DNA of 64,000 bases from JBCCQH01 sp039024435 (GTDB taxonomy: Bacteria; Bacteroidota; Bacteroidia; J057; JADKCL01), in the NCBI GenBank assembly GCA_039024435.1, contig JBCCQH010000010.1:30275-94274 (forward strand), in the 5' to 3' direction. Shown here piece by piece: positions 63,200-64,000 of the stretch. A program made the position numbers and the translations under genes. Position 1 is the first letter of the stretch. Every line of letters begins with the position of its first letter. Under the pieces are notes generated by a model, which did no database searches, was not told the origin of the DNA, and saw nothing but the letters and a program-made list of their open reading frames with translations.

Positions 63200-63576
63200 A
63201 CTGATCAAGATTGGGATGAGAAATACCGGCAGACCGTATCTGTCGGGAAAAATGCTGCTTACGTCCGTTGTTGCTAAAGCTAGTTATTTATTTCGATAAT
63301 CGAAATTTTTTATCTTAGTTGAAATTGGGGAACCCACGCTGGGCTGACTCCGAATCCATTCGGCAACTCATGATTTTTGGGGCCTGACCCCGAGAAATCG
63401 CAAAGCAGAAGCAAATCGCGACTAAGTAAGTGCGATGCACTTATCCACATGAGATTCCGGATTTGTCGACAAAATAAACCAATTCATCATTGCTTTCAGT
63501 TGTCTTATCGCTAGATTGACTTGCTTTCGAGAACGTTTTACCTCTCACTTTGTCGCTAACATTATATTCTGCCACC
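63200..63576. other. AT-rich divergent region with palindrome
   Basis: 377 bases between two divergent genes. It contains the palindrome at 63290-63306 and AT-rich tracts likely to hold promoters for both genes. No gene-like frame was seen. Confidence 0.6.
63290..63306. promoter_or_regulatory. Perfect 8-1-8 palindrome, candidate operator
   Basis: ATTTCGAT, A, ATCGAAAT, 90 bases upstream of the P-loop gene and 270 upstream of the SH3-like gene. Its size and symmetry fit a dimeric repressor site; the regulator is not known. Confidence 0.6.
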
Positions 63577-64000
63577 ATGCCCACGCATGAACATCACCCT
63601 ACTCACGGACAAAACGAAGACCGAACCCTGGAATCCTCGGGCAATGCCTGGGCGAGTGCGCCCGCCCAACTGTTTGCCGCGCAATCGGATCCACCACCGG
63701 ACAGTATTCCCGATTGTTTCCCCTGGCTCGGGGTGGTCCGGGACGATGCCTGGAGCAGCGGATTCTACTCCGCTCCCGACCACGCCCGCAAGACCGCCGA
63801 CCTGCACAAAGGCACCAAAGTCCGGGCCACCGGCCGCCGGGGCGGCTGGATCGAAGTCGAAATCCTCTCCGGTGAGTACCGGGGCCAACACGGCTACATC
63901 TCCCAGGAGCGCCTGAAAAAATGGGAAACCCCATCCGAGTCGCCCCAGGCCGAACCCTACACCGAGGCATTGCCCTCGGGAACCGAGCTATCCCCCGGAG
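63577..64000 (+). CDS. SH3-like domain protein (partial, runs off right edge)
   Basis: The first 141 codons of a larger protein, starting MPTHEHHPTHGQNEDRTLES. A hydrophilic leader with APAQLFAAQSDPPPD is followed by a bacterial SH3-like domain (GVVRDDAWSSGFYSAPDHAR, VRATGRRGGWIEVEILSGEY, GQHGYISQERLKKW) and a Pro/Glu-rich linker at the edge. There is no signal peptide. The leader resembles that of large cargo or DUF4157-type proteins near extracellular contractile injection systems in Lewinella-like genomes, but this is only a similarity of style; the missing part decides. Confidence 0.75.
   Translation, partial: MPTHEHHPTHGQNEDRTLESSGNAWASAPAQLFAAQSDPPPDSIPDCFPWLGVVRDDAWSSGFYSAPDHARKTADLHKGTKVRATGRRGGWIEVEILSGEYRGQHGYISQERLKKWETPSESPQAEPYTEALPSGTELSPG

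Noticed and set aside
1..64000. tRNA, rRNA, riboswitch or CRISPR array
   Set aside because: I looked through the intergenic stretches and found no T-loop-like GTTCGA context, rRNA-like sequence or regularly spaced repeats. A covariance-model search would be needed to exclude small RNAs.

Overview
The window looks like a chromosomal segment of a GC-rich Bacteroidota bacterium, most plausibly a Saprospiria/Lewinellaceae-type marine heterotroph (inference; there is no 16S rRNA gene here). The reasons are two TonB-dependent receptors with N-terminal carboxypeptidase-regulatory-like domains, one paired with a DUF4249 lipoprotein; a type IX secretion (T9SS) sorting domain; a DUF4290-murA pair; a large carbamoyl-phosphate synthase subunit without the C-terminal regulatory domain; and a carotenoid gene. 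Coding density is high and several operons use overlapping start/stop codons. I saw no rRNA, tRNA or CRISPR array.

Layout. 1-3.7 kb: a truncated secreted protein and carB. 3.7-6.3 kb: a repeat-rich gap, a glycosyltransferase and a small membrane protein. 6.5-12.8 kb: a TonB-dependent receptor, lycopene cyclase, aroB-aroA. 12.8-17.2 kb: a low-density, repeat-rich zone with a MITE-like element, a secreted protein, an ECF sigma factor with an unusual upstream region, and a CarH-like MerR/B12 photoreceptor. 17.4-25.1 kb: HAD phosphatase and RDD protein, divergent from a six-gene SpoIIM/membrane protein/DUF4129/DUF4350/MoxR/DUF58 operon. 25.1-33.4 kb, minus strand: Rpn-type nuclease, then pcrA, DUF4290, murA, a double pseudo-enzyme, grpE and dnaJ. 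33.8-39.4 kb: lipoprotein, YdeI-like protein, reductive-dehalogenase-like iron-sulfur protein with a divergent TetR regulator, acyltransferase, YfiH/PgeF protein and a DUF1737 reading frame. 39.5-45.9 kb: TetR-regulated tolC/MFP/RND efflux operon. 46.3-47.5 kb: three overlapping genes that look like a toxin-antitoxin-chaperone (TAC) module. 47.5-53.0 kb: DUF4249/TonB receptor and a Wzm/Wzt-type polysaccharide ABC exporter. 53.3-61.7 kb: SRPBCC protein, DODA-type dioxygenase, methyltransferase, T9SS-exported BNR-repeat protein, MscS channel. 61.9-64.0 kb: hemopexin-repeat lipoprotein, a small P-loop-like protein behind a perfect palindrome, and the start of an SH3-like protein.

Points most worth following up: the putative TAC module, whose toxin has a well-placed Shine-Dalgarno sequence in front of ATA instead of ATG; a fusion of a trypsin-like and a thioredoxin-like domain in which both active sites are replaced; a B12-binding MerR regulator carrying the CarH motifs; two opposite-oriented copies of a MITE-like repeat; palindromic candidate operators for two TetR regulators; and the unusual gene set at the right edge.
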